Shown here: positions 35,395 through 44,587 of the stretch, one piece after another
How positions within the stretch are numbered: position 1 is the stretch's first letter
Layout of the letters: every line of letters begins with the position of its first letter
Assembly: GCF_003967575.1 (NCBI RefSeq)
Contig: NZ_BIFT01000002.1
Coordinates: forward strand, 3,071,875 to 3,135,874
Length of the DNA stretch: 64,000 nucleotides
Origin: Dictyobacter alpinus
GTDB taxonomy: Bacteria; Chloroflexota; Ktedonobacteria; Ktedonobacterales; Ktedonobacteraceae
Direction: 5' to 3'
Made by a program: the position numbers and the translations under genes
The notes under the pieces: generated by a model
What the model was told of the DNA's origin: nothing
The model's input: only the letters and a program-made list of their open reading frames with translations
Databases searched by the model: none

Positions 35395-36279
35395 TTAGAA
35401 GCTCTTTGTGTTGGTAAGAGAAGCATATGGCTGGATCAACTCCTTCGACACCTGCCAGAGGCGTTTGCGCACCTCCAGATCATAGGAACGTTTGGAGGAA
35501 GAGACCGGCTGACATTTGGAGAAGTACTTCCCCGTGACTCCCTCCACCTCAGGCGAGCTTGCCAGGTACAGCGTCGTCTGCGTTCCTTTATCGGCGCTGG
35601 CCCCCACCAGATTGTTGAAGGCTCCAATAAAACCCACCAGCCCAGTCAGGTTGTCGTTGAAGTTGGTCGCGACCGCCCCCGGATGAAGCGCGTTCACGGT
35701 AATCCCCGTCCCTTCGAGCTGGGCGGCCAGTTCGTAGGTGGCATAAAGTTGTGCGAGCTTGGTATCGGCATAAGCCCTTGAGGCACTGTAGCGTTGCTCG
35801 CTTTGCAGATTCGCGAAATCGATCCGCCCCAGGCTGTGCCCGGCCGAACTGACATTGATGATCCGCGCAGGAACACTGGCCTTGAGCGTATCCAGCAGGA
35901 GCTGGGTGAGCAGGAAGGGAGCCAGATAATTGGTGGCAAAAGCGTACTCCAGGCCGTCAGTTGTCACTTCCCGCTTACTCTTCAACCCTCCGGCGTTATT
36001 GATCAACACGTGCAGGTGCGGATACCTTTGCGTCAACTCCTGAGCAGCGCGCTGCACCTGGGCCAGCTCCGAAAGGTCGGCAACGATCAAATCCGTCTGC
36101 GCGTGCGCAATCTCCTGCCTGATCTCCGCCTGGGTGGCTTCGCCCTTGGCACGATTGCGACAGATCATCACCACCTTCGCACCCGTCCGCGCCAGTCCTT
36201 TCGCCGTCGCCTTGCCAATCCCCGAACTACTCCCCGTCACCAGACAAACCTTCCCTTGCATGTTACCGGTTTCCATCAT
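35395..36279 (-). CDS. Short-chain dehydrogenase (retinol dehydrogenase-like)
   Basis: A complete SDR of about 294 residues. Motifs: TGSSSGIGKATAKGLARTGA, NNAGGLKSKREVT, catalytic Ser in INVSSAGHS, and YADTK. The LHPGAVATNF segment and the extended C-terminus resemble the retinol-dehydrogenase/WW-domain oxidoreductase branch. I set the start at the ATG at 36279; the frame also allows a GTG at 36291 that overlaps the GGAG. It is last in a possible four-gene leftward operon. Confidence 0.9.
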   Translation of the reverse strand: MMETGNMQGKVCLVTGSSSGIGKATAKGLARTGAKVVMICRNRAKGEATQAEIRQEIAHAQTDLIVADLSELAQVQRAAQELTQRYPHLHVLINNAGGLKSKREVTTDGLEYAFATNYLAPFLLTQLLLDTLKASVPARIINVSSAGHSLGRIDFANLQSEQRYSASRAYADTKLAQLYATYELAAQLEGTGITVNALHPGAVATNFNDNLTGLVGFIGAFNNLVGASADKGTQTTLYLASSPEVEGVTGKYFSKCQPVSSSKRSYDLEVRKRLWQVSKELIQPYASLTNTKSF

Positions 36280-36381
36280 ATATGTCGTCACTCCAATCCT
36301 GAAAACTGAAACATCTCACGCCGAACTCTTGTAGGGACAGGTTGAAAATCTATCCCCGTACCCGTTCGCCCACCGCCCCTC

Positions 36382-37953
36382 TTATCCGAAGGCCTCCTTC
36401 CTTGCTCTGGTCCCGACGACCTGAGCAACCGGAGGTTGAGAGAGCAGGACAGACTCCTGAAAGGACAAGGAGAAGTCAGGAATAATATCATCCAGGATCT
36501 CCTCGAAGCGTTGCGGATAACCCTGAAGCAGCTCTGCCAGCAGTCGTCCTTCCTCTGAAGCCCCTCCCACCGCAAGTAAGGCGGCCAGTACGCGCGCATT
36601 GATGACTTCGCACGGTGAGATCAGCAAGCCATTCATCAAGAAGTTTTTCAGCAGGTACGTTTGTCCATACTTCCCTTGTTGCAGCAATTCCCGATCCAGC
36701 ACTGGAGCATACTTGAGATACAGGTCGAGATACAATTGGACCAACCGGACCCCGCGTACTGGAGAATGACCTGTATAGGTGACACCCTGCGCATTGAGGT
36801 CTGAGACACTGCTGAGCCACCAGGCCGGGTCGATGGCCTGCTGCATGCGTTGAAGTACGTAGCGTTCAAAGCCAGGCCGGGGCTGGCTCTGTTGCTCTTG
36901 CAAACATTGTGCCAACGTCTCGGCCTCGATCGCGGCCACGCTCATGCCCTGCCCATAGATCGGATCAAAGTTGCAAAAGGCATCTCCTAGTACTAGCAAA
37001 CCAGCAGGCCAATCTTCCATCTGCTCAAAGTGATGGCGCTTACAGACCGGAATCCGCTGCCCACGCGGATTACCAAGGGGCTTAGCATCTCGCAACAATT
37101 GAGGGAGATAGGGTCCGATGGCGTCGGAGAGTCGTTGCTCAAACTCCACCACATCGGTCGGAGGGTACTGGCCGCCGATATTGCCAATAATCGCGGCACA
37201 GGTATGGTTCTCGATGAGCGAGAAGGCGACCCCATCGCTCTGAGAGAATGGCTTGAGCGCGTTACTCCACTCCGGCTCAGTCTCTACCGGGAACTGGTAG
37301 TAGCGCGTGCTATAGCCGATCGCGGAATGGACCTGCTCAGTCTCAGGCAGGTGATAGCCTAATTCTTGTAACCAGGATGGGAGCTTGGAGGAGCGTCCAC
37401 TGGCATCGACGATCAGATCCGCGAACAAAGGGGTCCGCTTTTCCAATTGTCCTCGCTTACGTAGATGGAGACCGGCGATAGATTTTTGGTCGGGGGCCGC
37501 GATAAGACCAACCACGTCCTGTTGGGACAGAAAATGCACACCTGCCATGGCCTGCACGCGCTGCCGTATCTCCCACTCCAACAGCGCCCTGCTACACGAG
37601 GCGTCTTTGCCCAGCGCATTGGGCGCACTGTGGGCCGTACGTCCATCTTTGGCGATCAACAGGCTCTTGGTCTGCTCCAGCGGGACAGCTCCATGCGCAA
37701 GGAGATCCTCAAGAAAACCGGGAAACAGGCGTTGCAGGATCATCTTGCCACGCGGCAACAAGCGATGGAGATGATGGGACTGCGGTGTCCCCGCACGCGG
37801 TTGGGGCTGGCTGGGCAACTGGTCACGCTCTACCACCAGTACTCGTTCATAATACTCCGCCAGCACACGGGCCGCCAACAGGCCGGCGATCCCGGCACCA
37901 ATGACGATCGCCTGCCGTTGTTTTGCCTGGGTTCCTATTGTGTTGTTCTGCAT
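36382..37953 (-). CDS. FAD-dependent monooxygenase/halogenase-like oxidoreductase
   Basis: A 523-residue flavoprotein. The FAD Rossmann motif IVIGAGIAGLLAARVLAEYY (about 16-35) and the second FAD motif (LLVLGDAFCNFDPIYGQGMS) are intact, as is the DASGRSSKLPSWL stretch between them. This layout is shared by group-A flavin monooxygenases and geranylgeranyl-reductase- or halogenase-like enzymes; I see no halogenase WxWxIP motif. It probably acts on a lipophilic substrate. AAAGGTG precedes the ATG. It sits between the epimerase and SDR genes. Confidence 0.88.
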   Translation of the reverse strand: MQNNTIGTQAKQRQAIVIGAGIAGLLAARVLAEYYERVLVVERDQLPSQPQPRAGTPQSHHLHRLLPRGKMILQRLFPGFLEDLLAHGAVPLEQTKSLLIAKDGRTAHSAPNALGKDASCSRALLEWEIRQRVQAMAGVHFLSQQDVVGLIAAPDQKSIAGLHLRKRGQLEKRTPLFADLIVDASGRSSKLPSWLQELGYHLPETEQVHSAIGYSTRYYQFPVETEPEWSNALKPFSQSDGVAFSLIENHTCAAIIGNIGGQYPPTDVVEFEQRLSDAIGPYLPQLLRDAKPLGNPRGQRIPVCKRHHFEQMEDWPAGLLVLGDAFCNFDPIYGQGMSVAAIEAETLAQCLQEQQSQPRPGFERYVLQRMQQAIDPAWWLSSVSDLNAQGVTYTGHSPVRGVRLVQLYLDLYLKYAPVLDRELLQQGKYGQTYLLKNFLMNGLLISPCEVINARVLAALLAVGGASEEGRLLAELLQGYPQRFEEILDDIIPDFSLSFQESVLLSQPPVAQVVGTRARKEAFG

Positions 37954-38005
37954 AATAGAGCACCTTTACTGTTTTTGTGATTATGTTGAATTGAGATAGT
38001 ATTTC

Positions 38006-38977
38006 TTATAGCTTGATAGCGCCCTGTTCCGAGTTGAGCACCTCCAGCGCTTGAGCGATCCCTTGTCGATAGCTGGGGGCAATCGTTGGCCTCCACCCAA
38101 GCTCACGCACCGCTTTCGCATTGGAGACGCGCATGGAGGTTGCGAAAAAGTCGGTTGCTAGCGGGGCGAGGGGATGCATCATCCAACTTGGCAGCGACAA
38201 GGGTTTGGGAAGGTGAGTTTGTTGGCACAGGAACGCGAAGAAGTCCTGGTTGCGTACCGGTTCGTCATCGACGATGTTATATGCCTCTCCCGCCTTCCCT
38301 CCTTCAAGCGCGGCGATGGTGGCGGCGGCGGCATCTTCCAGATAGATCCAGGAGGTAACCGCGCGGCCTCCATCGGGCAGAGGAAGGCTGTGGTGGCGTA
38401 GGGCCTCCAGCAGCGGGGGGAGAGAGGCCGCGCCATAAAAGTAGCCATAGCGCAGGGCGATCCCCTCGATCCAACCCTCCTGGGTCGCCTCCCAGAGCTG
38501 GCGTTCCAAGGAGCGGAACCCGGCCACGTGTCGTTCGAGTTGCGCCGAGCTTCCCATGGGCGCGAAGGGATGGTCTTCCGTGAGGACCTGTGCGCCCCAG
38601 TCTCCATAGCCGTAGCCCAGCGTCATCGATTCGGCAATGAACCTGCGTGCTCCGACCTGGCGGGCTGCTGCGAGCAGATTTCTGGAGCCAACATCGCGCA
38701 GGGCGTTGGTCGCATACATGTCCTGATGACGCAGGGGCGACTTCTTGAGCGCGGTCAGGGCATGAATCACGACGTCGGCTTGTACACCCTTGACCGCTTT
38801 GAGCAGCTCGTCGCGCTCCATCACATTGGCCTGAAGCGGGTGAGCACCAAGACGGGTGAGGTGCGCTCGGCTCTCAGGGGTCCGGGCCAGACCCAAAACT
38901 TGATGTCCTTTGGTGATCAATGCACGGGTCAAAGGGGCGCCCAAAGCCCCACTTGCTCCAGCAATCAGTATTTTCAT
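38006..38977 (-). CDS. NAD-dependent epimerase/dehydratase
   Basis: A 323-residue extended SDR with N-terminal GASGALGAPLTRALITKGHQ and the substrate-domain motifs GIALRYGYFYG and WIYLEDAAAATIAALEGG, typical of atypical SDRs acting on nucleoside-diphosphate sugars or ketones. A YxxxK motif is not obvious where expected (ESMTLGYGYGDWG), which is common in this subgroup. A good AGGAGATAACG precedes the ATG. It is 52 bp upstream of the FAD enzyme gene in the same direction. Confidence 0.85.
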   Translation of the reverse strand: MKILIAGASGALGAPLTRALITKGHQVLGLARTPESRAHLTRLGAHPLQANVMERDELLKAVKGVQADVVIHALTALKKSPLRHQDMYATNALRDVGSRNLLAAARQVGARRFIAESMTLGYGYGDWGAQVLTEDHPFAPMGSSAQLERHVAGFRSLERQLWEATQEGWIEGIALRYGYFYGAASLPPLLEALRHHSLPLPDGGRAVTSWIYLEDAAAATIAALEGGKAGEAYNIVDDEPVRNQDFFAFLCQQTHLPKPLSLPSWMMHPLAPLATDFFATSMRVSNAKAVRELGWRPTIAPSYRQGIAQALEVLNSEQGAIKL

Positions 38978-39054
38978 CGTTATCTCCTATCTCAGACACT
39001 TTCTCCATACCTATATGGCTATTTTTTGCAATGTCACGCGCTTTCCCAGAGCGC

Positions 39055-39684
39055 CTAGAAACCAATCTGCTGCTTGACCAGGACCAGCGTGATGCGGTCG
39101 GGTTCGTGCTCTGCCTTGACGGTCAGCAACTTATTGATGGCGCTGCCTTGACCATATACTTGCAGAGCGCGTTCATTTTCTAGGGGGAGGCTATATTCGC
39201 GGATGCGACGCAGGCCATCGGCCAAGGTGTGCACAAGTTTTTGCGTGCTCACGACCCAGATCACTTTATTTGCCCCAAAGACGGCGGCCCCTAACTGGCT
39301 GCCGGAGGCAGAGGCAAGCAGGATCTCGCCCTGTTCGGTGATCGCCTGAACGCTCCCCAGCAGGAGATCAGGAGCCGCAATCAGTTTACGCATCTTGTTG
39401 CGCTCCGTCGCGAGATCAAGCGTCGCTAACTGCGTACGTACGGACTGGAAGCGGCTTGCGCGTGCGATCTGCTCTGTCAGACCAAGCGTTTCAAGCGTCC
39501 GTGAGGGCGCATCGTAGACCTCTGCACCGGCGGGGATGCAAGCCAGCACATATGCTCTTGCTTCTTCGCCTGTTTCGCAGACGACCACGTGTATGCCGTG
39601 CGTTTGTAGTGCTTGAACGGTCCTCTCGACCTGCTCATCTGCTGCCAATTGTGTGAAGGTGGAATGTGAGGAATTGAGAGTCAT
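39055..39684 (-). CDS. LUD domain protein (LutC/YkgG-like)
   Basis: A soluble protein of about 209 residues. The LUD fold is recognisable in VYDAPSRTLETLGLTE, the central SVQAITEQGEILLASASGSQ and KVIWVVSTQKLVHTLADGLR. LUD proteins occur in lactate-utilisation complexes, but LutA and LutB are absent, so this is a stand-alone member. I use the ATG at 39684; a GTG at 39699 is the alternative. It is divergent from the ECF sigma factor across about 200 bp. Confidence 0.85.
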   Translation of the reverse strand: MTLNSSHSTFTQLAADEQVERTVQALQTHGIHVVVCETGEEARAYVLACIPAGAEVYDAPSRTLETLGLTEQIARASRFQSVRTQLATLDLATERNKMRKLIAAPDLLLGSVQAITEQGEILLASASGSQLGAAVFGANKVIWVVSTQKLVHTLADGLRRIREYSLPLENERALQVYGQGSAINKLLTVKAEHEPDRITLVLVKQQIGF

Positions 39685-39748
39685 GGTGTTTATTGTCACT
39701 TTCTCGTTTATTATTTATCCTCATTGGTCACATTCAGAGGGTTTGCTC

Positions 39749-39764
39749 TGTCATATCTATGACA
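39749..39764. promoter_or_regulatory. Operator-like dyad in the LUD/sigma control region
   Basis: TGTCATATCTATGACA is a 7-2-7 inverted repeat. It lies in the divergent control region, with outer GGTCACA (39726-39732) and TGTGACC (39781-39787) half-sites arranged around it. The binding protein is unknown. Confidence 0.45.
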
Positions 39765-39904
39765 AACCGAAACGACGAGATGTGACCGATGAGAAAGAGA
39801 GAATCGGCGGACAGCAGCGAAGCTGTTCCCCTTCCACCGATCAGGTTTTCTTCGTTATACCTATGACAAACTGAAACGAGGAAGTGTGACCGATGAGAGA
39901 GATA
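39753..39904 (+). repeat. Direct duplication of the sigma-factor leader
   Basis: A 48-bp segment at 39753-39800 recurs at 39857-39904 with 41 identical positions and no gaps. Each copy contains CTATGACAAAC or CTATGACAAACT, a GAAACGA block, a TGTGACC and then CGATGAGA. The second copy spans the true start codon (39893); the first supplies a decoy ATG at 39789. The unit spacing is 104 bp. Confidence 0.8.
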
Positions 39905-40780
39905 CCCAACTGGTTAACAGAACAATTTGAGGCGGAGCGCCCTCGCCTGCGTGCGATGGCCTACCGCATGCTTGGCTCACTTGCCGAGGCGGAAGATGCC
40001 GTCCAGGAGACCTGGCTGCACCTTTTTCGGGCCGATGTGAGCGCGGTCTCCAATCTGGAGGGATGGTTGACGACGGTGCTGGCGCGCATCTGCCTGAACA
40101 TGCTCCATGCACGTACCACGCGCCGTGAGGATTCGCTGGAAGCGTCGGCCTCCAATCCTCCCACCAGCCAGGAGAGTGAGGTTGACCCGGAGGAGGAGGC
40201 CGAGCTTGCTGATGCGGTGGGGCTGGCTCTGCTCGTGGTGCTCGACACGCTTGCGCCCGCCGAGCGCCTCGCCTTCGTCCTGCACGATATCTTCAGCGTC
40301 CCCTTCGATGAGATTGCGCCCCTCGTGGAACGTTCTCCGCTGGCGACCCGGCAGCTTGCCAGCCGGGCGCGCCGCCGTGTACGTGGATCGGCCCTGCTCA
40401 AAGAACCCGATCTCGCCTCCCAGCGCGCGGTGGTGGAGGCCTTTTTAGCGGCGGCCCGCGAAGGTTCCTTCGATGCGCTGATGACCATGCTTGATCCAGA
40501 AGTCGTCTTTCGCGCCGACCCGCTCGCCGTCTCACGCGGAGCGGTTGCCAAAATGTATGGCGCACGAGCCGTCGCCCGGGGAGCCATGCAACTGCTCAAA
40601 CGCATCCCGTTCGCGCAACCAGTGCTTGTGGATGGATCCGTAGGAGTCGCGATCGCCCCACGTGGGCAATTGCTCTTCCTTGTACTCCTCACCATCAGCG
40701 ACGGCAAATTTGTCGCCATCGAAGCCGTCATCGAGCCTGAACACCTGCGCCACTTGCACCTCGCAGTCTTGTTCGCATGA
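39893..40780 (+). CDS. ECF sigma factor with SnoaL-like C-terminal domain
   Basis: A 295-residue sigma-70 family protein. Region 2 (LRAMAYRMLGSLAEAEDAVQ, ETWLHLF) and region 4 (DIFSVPFDEIAPLVERSPLA, TRQLASRARRRVRG) precede an NTF2/SnoaL-like domain (residues about 175-290). The DGGGK and NPxKL markers of ECF41 are absent, so it belongs to a related long-ECF group. GAGGAAG precedes the ATG. It is divergent from a LUD gene and followed at 94 bp by a flavoprotein gene, its likely targets. Confidence 0.9.
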   Translation: MREIPNWLTEQFEAERPRLRAMAYRMLGSLAEAEDAVQETWLHLFRADVSAVSNLEGWLTTVLARICLNMLHARTTRREDSLEASASNPPTSQESEVDPEEEAELADAVGLALLVVLDTLAPAERLAFVLHDIFSVPFDEIAPLVERSPLATRQLASRARRRVRGSALLKEPDLASQRAVVEAFLAAAREGSFDALMTMLDPEVVFRADPLAVSRGAVAKMYGARAVARGAMQLLKRIPFAQPVLVDGSVGVAIAPRGQLLFLVLLTISDGKFVAIEAVIEPEHLRHLHLAVLFA

Positions 40781-40874
40781 CGAGCCTGTGTGGAGCTTAG
40801 ATGATGTTTCACCTGCTTTATGTGATCGAGTAAATAATGGCGCTATATGTATAAAAGTAGAAATAGGGTTAACT

Positions 40875-41510
40875 ATGAATGCATCTAGATTTCAGGAAGT
40901 GATTCGTTCGGAGGAAGAGCTGCGTGAGCTGTTAGGTTTTCCAAGCGAGCTGGTTGTACGCAAGCAGCTTGCGGCCCTGGATACGCACTGCGAAAATTTT
41001 ATCGCCTACTCTCCCTTTCTGCTGATCGGGACAGCCGATGCTGCCGGGCACTTCGATGTCTCGCCTCGTGGAGATGCGCCGGGCTTTGTCCATATCTTGG
41101 ACCAGCAGACACTCCTCATTCCCGAAAGACCAGGCAACCGGAGGCTCGATACCTTAAGAAACATTCTCCAGAACCCGTCTGTCAGCCTGCTCTTCCTGAT
41201 CCCAGGCGTGGAGGAGATCCTGCGTGTCAACGGGCGTGCCCAGCTCATTCGCGATGCCGCGCTGCTTGAGCCGATGAAGGTGCAAGACAAGTCTCCCCTG
41301 GTCGCCATTGCCCTCGAAGTGCAGGAGTGCTTTCTGCATTGCGCCAAAGCAGCCAAACGCTCCCATCTCTGGGACTCGACCACCTGGCCCGAAAGCTCCG
41401 TCATCCCCTCCCTCGGCCAGATCCTGCTCGATCAGGTTCGCCCTGCCAATACCAGCGTCCAGGAGATGGAGGCCTCTCTACAGGAGAGCTACCGGAAGCG
41501 GCTTTATTAG
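40875..41510 (+). CDS. PPOX-type FMN flavoprotein (pyridoxamine 5'-phosphate oxidase family)
   Basis: A split-barrel flavoprotein of 211 residues from the ATG at 40875 (the frame opens earlier inside the sigma gene). The block FLLIGTADAAGHFDVSPRGD followed by APGFVHILDQQTLLIPERPG and a following RLDTLRNILQNPSVSLLFLI is characteristic of the MSMEG_1061-like group. These bind FMN or F420 and reduce diverse substrates. It lies downstream of the sigma factor and 28 bp before the methyltransferase, so it is probably cotranscribed. Confidence 0.9.
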   Translation: MNASRFQEVIRSEEELRELLGFPSELVVRKQLAALDTHCENFIAYSPFLLIGTADAAGHFDVSPRGDAPGFVHILDQQTLLIPERPGNRRLDTLRNILQNPSVSLLFLIPGVEEILRVNGRAQLIRDAALLEPMKVQDKSPLVAIALEVQECFLHCAKAAKRSHLWDSTTWPESSVIPSLGQILLDQVRPANTSVQEMEASLQESYRKRLY

Positions 41511-41538
41511 GCGGTCACATAAAAAGCAAAAGGATAGC

Positions 41539-42363
41539 ATGATGCAAACCATTACAGTCCCCTTTACTGGAATGAAAGAAACACTTCTTCTCACACTCTA
41601 TACCAGAGCGATGGATAGCCTCTCAAAGCGCCCGATCCTGGGTGATAAGAAAGCGGAGGAGCTGGTCCAGGCGCTTGACTATGACTTCCAAAAGTTGAAG
41701 GTGCCGCAAAAAGAGAGCTTTGGTGGGGCCATTCGGGCCAAAATGCTTGATGATTGTACCAGGGCATTTCTCGCGGACCACCCTGAGGCCACGGTCCTTG
41801 ATCTGGGCTGTGGTCTGGATAACCGCTGGGAACGCGTGAACCCGCCGCAAGGTGTCCACTGGTTCGATATCGACTATCCCGATGTAATCGAATTGCGTCA
41901 ACGCTTCTACCGCGAACACGACGGCTACCAGATGATAGGAGCCTCCTTAACCGATCCTGGCTTTCTAGATACCGTTCCTACCGACCGCCCCGCAATCATG
42001 GTCGCGGATGGTCTTTTGCCATTTCTGACCGAAGACGAGATCAAGCAGCTCTTCAGCCGTCTAACGGCCCACTTCCCGAGCGGACAACTGGTCTTCAACG
42101 GCTATAGCAAGCTGGCCTCACGGCTCATCGTCGCTCATCCTTCGATCAAGGCCCTTGGCATCACCCCAGCCAATCCGGGCTTCGATGATCCCCAGGAGCC
42201 CGAAAAGTGGAATCCACGTCTCAATCTCGTGGGCGCGCGCTCAATCATCGAGTCGCCGTATGTTGCCCGCACAACCTGGGCCTATCGTACACTCTGCCGC
42301 TTGATGGACAGCCTACCCGCTCTAAGAAAGGAAGGAGGTTGGATCTTCTGCTATCAGTTCTAG
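41539..42363 (+). CDS. Leucine carboxyl methyltransferase-family O-methyltransferase
   Basis: A 274-residue SAM-dependent enzyme of the LCM/Ppm1-Tcm type. The diagnostic segment AIRAKMLDDCTRAFLADHPE, then VLDLGCGLDNRWERV, is followed by the acidic WFDIDYPDVIELR. Members methylate carboxyl or hydroxyl groups, often in polyketide tailoring. The start is the first of two consecutive ATGs after AAAAGGATAGC. It closes the sigma-flavoprotein-methyltransferase group; its substrate is unknown. Confidence 0.9.
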   Translation: MMQTITVPFTGMKETLLLTLYTRAMDSLSKRPILGDKKAEELVQALDYDFQKLKVPQKESFGGAIRAKMLDDCTRAFLADHPEATVLDLGCGLDNRWERVNPPQGVHWFDIDYPDVIELRQRFYREHDGYQMIGASLTDPGFLDTVPTDRPAIMVADGLLPFLTEDEIKQLFSRLTAHFPSGQLVFNGYSKLASRLIVAHPSIKALGITPANPGFDDPQEPEKWNPRLNLVGARSIIESPYVARTTWAYRTLCRLMDSLPALRKEGGWIFCYQF

Positions 42364-42489
42364 CCGTTTGACCGCAATCAGCTTTCCCGTTTGTAGGAGA
42401 TAATCATGGAAAAAAGTTTTTTGAGCTCAACAATGAATCAAGCGCCTTCTTTCCTGTCATAGTGGACAACATGGGCGGGATATGCCGCT

Positions 42490-43269
42490 CTATGTTCTCT
42501 GGTCAACGGCCAGATTGGTGAGGGCCGCGTTCAGGTCTGCCGGTGGGAGCTTGAGATCCTTCGCCAGGCGAGCAGGATCAATGGAGACAGCGTGGGATAG
42601 ATAGCAGAGCAGGAAGGTGTGCAGGGCTTCCTGCTGGGTCAGGCGTTTGGCGGCGGCGGCGTGCTCGGCGTAGCGCTGACTGACCAGGGTATGATACATC
42701 GTATGCTCGTCGTCGGGGAAGACCTTGGCCAGGAGCATCTGAGATTCCAGCTCTTCCACCGCCTTGAGATAGAGGTGGCGTGAGGCCGTGCCGCGAGGAA
42801 AGCCCGCCCGTTCGCGTAGCTCGCGGGTCGACAGTGGCTCTTCGACCTCCTCCAGAACCTCGATAATGCGATGAGCCGACGCGGAAAGCTTGCCGGAATG
42901 ATAGAGCTCATGAGGACTGCGTAATTCGCCACACAACCGCAGCATGACAGGGAACAGCGACCAGGAGATCCAGGTTAGCCGGCGCCGGATCAGGGCCGAA
43001 TAGAAAGCCACCTCCTGACTGCCCAGCGTCCAGCGCCAGGTATAGATCTCACCGCTGGGCGTATCCCAGCCGGAATCCGTCTTCGTGGTGGGATCGCCCA
43101 CATAGGCGGAAAAAAGATTGGGGAACTCCGGCGAGGCTGGATAGAGCGTCACGATGCCCATACGCTCGATAAAGTCTGGTGCGTGCTCGCTGCCCGGTAA
43201 ACGATCCTCGGACGTCTGGCGCCAATTGCGCAGGCGTTGCTGCACAGAGGCAGATGCAACCATAGTCAT
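42490..43269 (-). CDS. Winged-helix domain protein (AlkZ/YcaQ-related)
   Basis: A 259-residue protein with a winged-helix segment in the second half (GKLSASAHRIIEVLEEVEEP, LSTRELRERAGFPRGTASRH). The first half is rich in Trp and aromatic residues and resembles AlkZ/YcaQ-like DNA-repair glycosylase relatives, though I cannot verify the catalytic QxQ motif. GAAGGAGCT precedes the ATG. It is cotranscribed with, or adjacent to, the WYL regulator upstream. The family call is tentative. Confidence 0.55.
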   Translation of the reverse strand: MTMVASASVQQRLRNWRQTSEDRLPGSEHAPDFIERMGIVTLYPASPEFPNLFSAYVGDPTTKTDSGWDTPSGEIYTWRWTLGSQEVAFYSALIRRRLTWISWSLFPVMLRLCGELRSPHELYHSGKLSASAHRIIEVLEEVEEPLSTRELRERAGFPRGTASRHLYLKAVEELESQMLLAKVFPDDEHTMYHTLVSQRYAEHAAAAKRLTQQEALHTFLLCYLSHAVSIDPARLAKDLKLPPADLNAALTNLAVDQRT

Positions 43270-43351
43270 AGCTCCTTCAACGTGATGACCAGCTCGCTAT
43301 CGGCTGGTAGAGAGAGTGTACAGCAGTAATGGTGACAGCCTTATGTCACTA

Positions 43352-44293
43352 TTAGGAGTAGCGTTGCGCAATGGTCAGAGCGGCCGCACGCAACTGGTCT
43401 TTAAGCGTCTCGGGAGCCAGCACCTCGGCGTCGGGACCCAAACTGAGCAGGGTACGCAGCAGCCAAGGATATTCAGAGGGCGGGCAACGAAAGCGCAACA
43501 ATCCACTGCCATCATTGTTTTCGTCGGGCTGGATGGCGTTGCCCAGGTGAGGATCACGCTCCATGAGCATGGTGCCATAGGCGGACAGGCGGATGCATAC
43601 CTCTGGCAGCGAGGGATGTCCATAAGGAAGCTTCGGAGATATAGCGGGGATGCGTGACTCGTCCGGTTCTGGTGTGTCGGTGGGGCTCACGCTGAGAAAT
43701 CGATCCACACGATAGATGCGCTCCTCCTGTCGCTCATGCGAATAGGCCCGGCAATACCAGAAGCCACCGGAAGAAGAGAGGCGCAGCGGGCGCAGCGTCT
43801 GCCGCGACGTGCGCTGGCCAGAACGATACTCCACCGTCAGCCACGCCCGTTCCTGCGCGGCGGCAATCAGGTGCTCGATAAACGGCGTTTCATAATGGCG
43901 CTGTGGCACCTCAAGCTGGATGGTGCGCAGCAGCTGTTCGGCTTTGTCCGCGTGGCGCGTGGGCATGATGGCCGCCATCTTGGCCAGCAGGGACTCGCGC
44001 TCCTGCTTAAAAGGGGTATCAGCCAGTTGCGCCACACTGCTCAAGGCCAGGCGCAGCAGGAACGACTCGCTGACCGTCAGCTGGAGTGGAGAAAGCGAAT
44101 AATCAGGCATCAATGCGTAGCCGCCCCGTGGGCCGGCAGTCGCCACAATCGGAATCCCCATCTGGCATAGCGACTCGATATCACGAAACACGGTACGTCG
44201 CGAGACCTCAAAGCGCTGTGCCAGATCACCAGCTGTACGTGGTCCTCCCTGTAGGAGTAGCACCATCGCGGTCAACCGATCCATGCGATTCAT
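43352..44293 (-). CDS. YafY-type HTH/WYL-domain transcriptional regulator
   Basis: A 313-residue regulator. The N-terminal winged HTH (RTAGDLAQRFEVSRRTVFRD, then IESLCQMGIPIVATAGPRGG) is followed by a WYL domain (WLTVEYRSGQRTSRQTLRPL, then FWYCRAYSHERQEERIYRVD) and a C-terminal WCX-like domain. WYL domains sense nucleic-acid or small ligands. AAGGAGAAAT precedes the ATG. It faces a 290-bp gene-poor gap and lies 82 bp upstream of the winged-helix protein. Confidence 0.92.
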   Translation of the reverse strand: MNRMDRLTAMVLLLQGGPRTAGDLAQRFEVSRRTVFRDIESLCQMGIPIVATAGPRGGYALMPDYSLSPLQLTVSESFLLRLALSSVAQLADTPFKQERESLLAKMAAIMPTRHADKAEQLLRTIQLEVPQRHYETPFIEHLIAAAQERAWLTVEYRSGQRTSRQTLRPLRLSSSGGFWYCRAYSHERQEERIYRVDRFLSVSPTDTPEPDESRIPAISPKLPYGHPSLPEVCIRLSAYGTMLMERDPHLGNAIQPDENNDGSGLLRFRCPPSEYPWLLRTLLSLGPDAEVLAPETLKDQLRAAALTIAQRYS

Positions 44294-44587
44294 ATTTCTC
44301 CTTCAGAAAACCTCGCTACTGATCAAAACCCGCATGGTGGTAGTATAGCACCTCAACGATGAAATGCCCACGCGCGCGTATGCAGACCTGGATGGGGAAG
44401 ATGGTGGGATGAGCGTGGAAAATGGTCTTTCCCCTTCTGGCGTTGAGGTTGATAGAGTGAGCGGGTTTCGCCCTCCGACCTCGCGCATTTGTCCTCTCTT
44501 ATTAAGAGACTTTCATACGCGTTTGCTGGAAAAACCGCTCCCCATCAGGTATACTGTTGTCCAAAAGTATCAAGAAAAGGATAAGCA

